Of a DNA stretch of 15,104 nt, positions 14,655 to 15,104 are shown piece by piece. Position numbers and translations under genes: made by a program. This stretch comes from Thermoplasmata archaeon. Lineage in GTDB: Archaea; Thermoplasmatota; Thermoplasmata; Lutacidiplasmatales; UBA184. Location: the NCBI GenBank assembly GCA_030044105.1, contig JASHWL010000184.1, positions 1 through 15,104 of the forward strand, read 5' to 3'. The notes below the pieces were generated by a model that saw only the letters and a list, made by a program, of their open reading frames with translations, searched no databases and had not been told where the DNA came from. The first letter of the stretch is position 1, and every line of letters starts with the position of its first letter.

Positions 14655-14662
14655 GTTTTTAG
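14655..14662. promoter_or_regulatory. Shared TATA-like box between nuclease and L-aspartate oxidase genes
   Basis: GTTTTTAG is the only AT-rich run in the 64-base divergent spacer. Its centre is 27 bases before the plus-strand GTG (14686), the leaderless distance. It is about 38 bases before the minus-strand GTG (14621), the short-leader distance seen at other genes here. One box may serve both directions, although separate elements hidden in GC-rich sequence cannot be excluded. Confidence 0.55.
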
Positions 14663-14685
14663 TCCCGCCGCGCCCTCCGGGGAAG

Positions 14686-15104
14686 GTGACCGAGGCTGCG
14701 CGCCGGCCGCTGATCATCGGCAGCGGCATCGCCGGGCTGTACGTGGCCCTCCGGTGCCACGAGCTCGGCCTTCGGCCGACCATCGTCACGAAGTCGCGCC
14801 TCGAGGAGTCGAACACGCGCTACGCGCAGGGCGGCATCGCCGCCGCCATCGGGCCCGACGACTCCCCGCACCTGCATTTCGAGGACACGGTCAAGGCGGG
14901 CGACGAGATCGTCCACCGCGCGGCGGCCCGGATCCTGACCGACGAGGCGCCGGCCCGCATCGCGGACCTGGTCCGCTACGGGGTGCCGTTCGACACCGTC
15001 GAGGGTCGCATCGCGCTGGGCCGCGAGGCGGCCCACTCGCGCTTCCGGACGCTGCACGCCGGCGGCGACGCGACCGGGTTCTCGATCGAGGAGGCGCTGA
15101 AGCG
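14686..15104 (+). CDS. nadB: L-aspartate oxidase, 3' partial
   Basis: Start of the FAD enzyme that oxidises L-aspartate to iminoaspartate, the first step of quinolinate and NAD synthesis. About 139 codons are visible before the window ends. The FAD-binding dinucleotide fold is IIGSGIAGLY (10-19). Family-specific NTRYAQGGIAAAIGPDD (43-59) is followed by SPHLHFEDTVKAGD (60-73), HRAAARILTDEAP (77-89) and the RYGVPFD segment. The YAQGGIAAA block separates NadB from fumarate reductase and succinate dehydrogenase flavoproteins in general terms, though the families are related. The GTG start at 14686 is in the leaderless position relative to the TATA box. Confidence 0.9.
   Translation, partial: MTEAARRPLIIGSGIAGLYVALRCHELGLRPTIVTKSRLEESNTRYAQGGIAAAIGPDDSPHLHFEDTVKAGDEIVHRAAARILTDEAPARIADLVRYGVPFDTVEGRIALGREAAHSRFRTLHAGGDATGFSIEEALK

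Noticed and set aside
14656..14661. A poly-T transcription terminator
   Set aside because: No gene ends upstream of it on the plus strand, and it sits at promoter distance from two divergent starts.

Overview
The window looks like a piece of a very GC-rich archaeal chromosome (roughly 70% G+C by eye). Archaeal or eukaryote-type information genes are present: ribosomal protein S6e, translation initiation factor aIF2-gamma, a Trm112-like zinc protein, an archaeal-type PRPP synthetase, a long archaeal FKBP and an S26B-type signal peptidase. AT-rich TATA-like boxes stand out against the GC background, most of them about 25-29 bases before a start codon (leaderless transcripts), and I see no convincing rRNA, tRNA, CRISPR or mobile element. 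A member of the Thermoplasmatota or a related euryarchaeal group is my best guess. The proteins are not acidic enough throughout to suggest a haloarchaeon.

Region 1 (1-2863) handles surface glycans: a 5'-partial NAD-dependent nucleotide-sugar epimerase, a convergent GT4-type glycosyltransferase, and a divergent GT2-type glycosyltransferase. Region 2 (2939-4206) has an FKBP prolyl isomerase with a disordered tail and two tiny single-helix membrane proteins (41 and 43 residues), each with its own likely promoter. Region 3 (4190-6136, minus strand) is a tight operon: the cobalamin-binding subunit of methylmalonyl-CoA mutase, its MeaB/ArgK GTPase chaperone (ATGA overlap), and a membrane-anchored FAM173-like methyltransferase.

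Region 4 (6219-8128) pairs a divergent prepilin/preflagellin peptidase with an exported, sequon-rich protein of unknown function whose N-terminus resembles a type IV pilin-like signal. Region 5 (8161-9949) is a translation operon: S6e, aIF2-gamma and the Trm112-like protein, joined by 4-base start/stop overlaps. Region 6 (10040-11398) is a signal peptidase I with long charged extensions. Region 7 (11466-13320) is PRPP synthetase followed by a GNAT acetyltransferase. Region 8 (13269-15104) is a minus-strand RecB/Cas4-like nuclease with two cysteine clusters and signs of internal duplication, divergent from the start of L-aspartate oxidase (NAD biosynthesis), which runs off the window.

Genes are packed closely. 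No gap exceeds about 120 bases, and three convergent pairs overlap at their 3' ends. The items that most deserve a second look are the duplicated nuclease, the pair of tiny membrane proteins next to the FAM173-like methyltransferase, the prepilin-peptidase/exported-protein pair, and the unusual signal peptidase.
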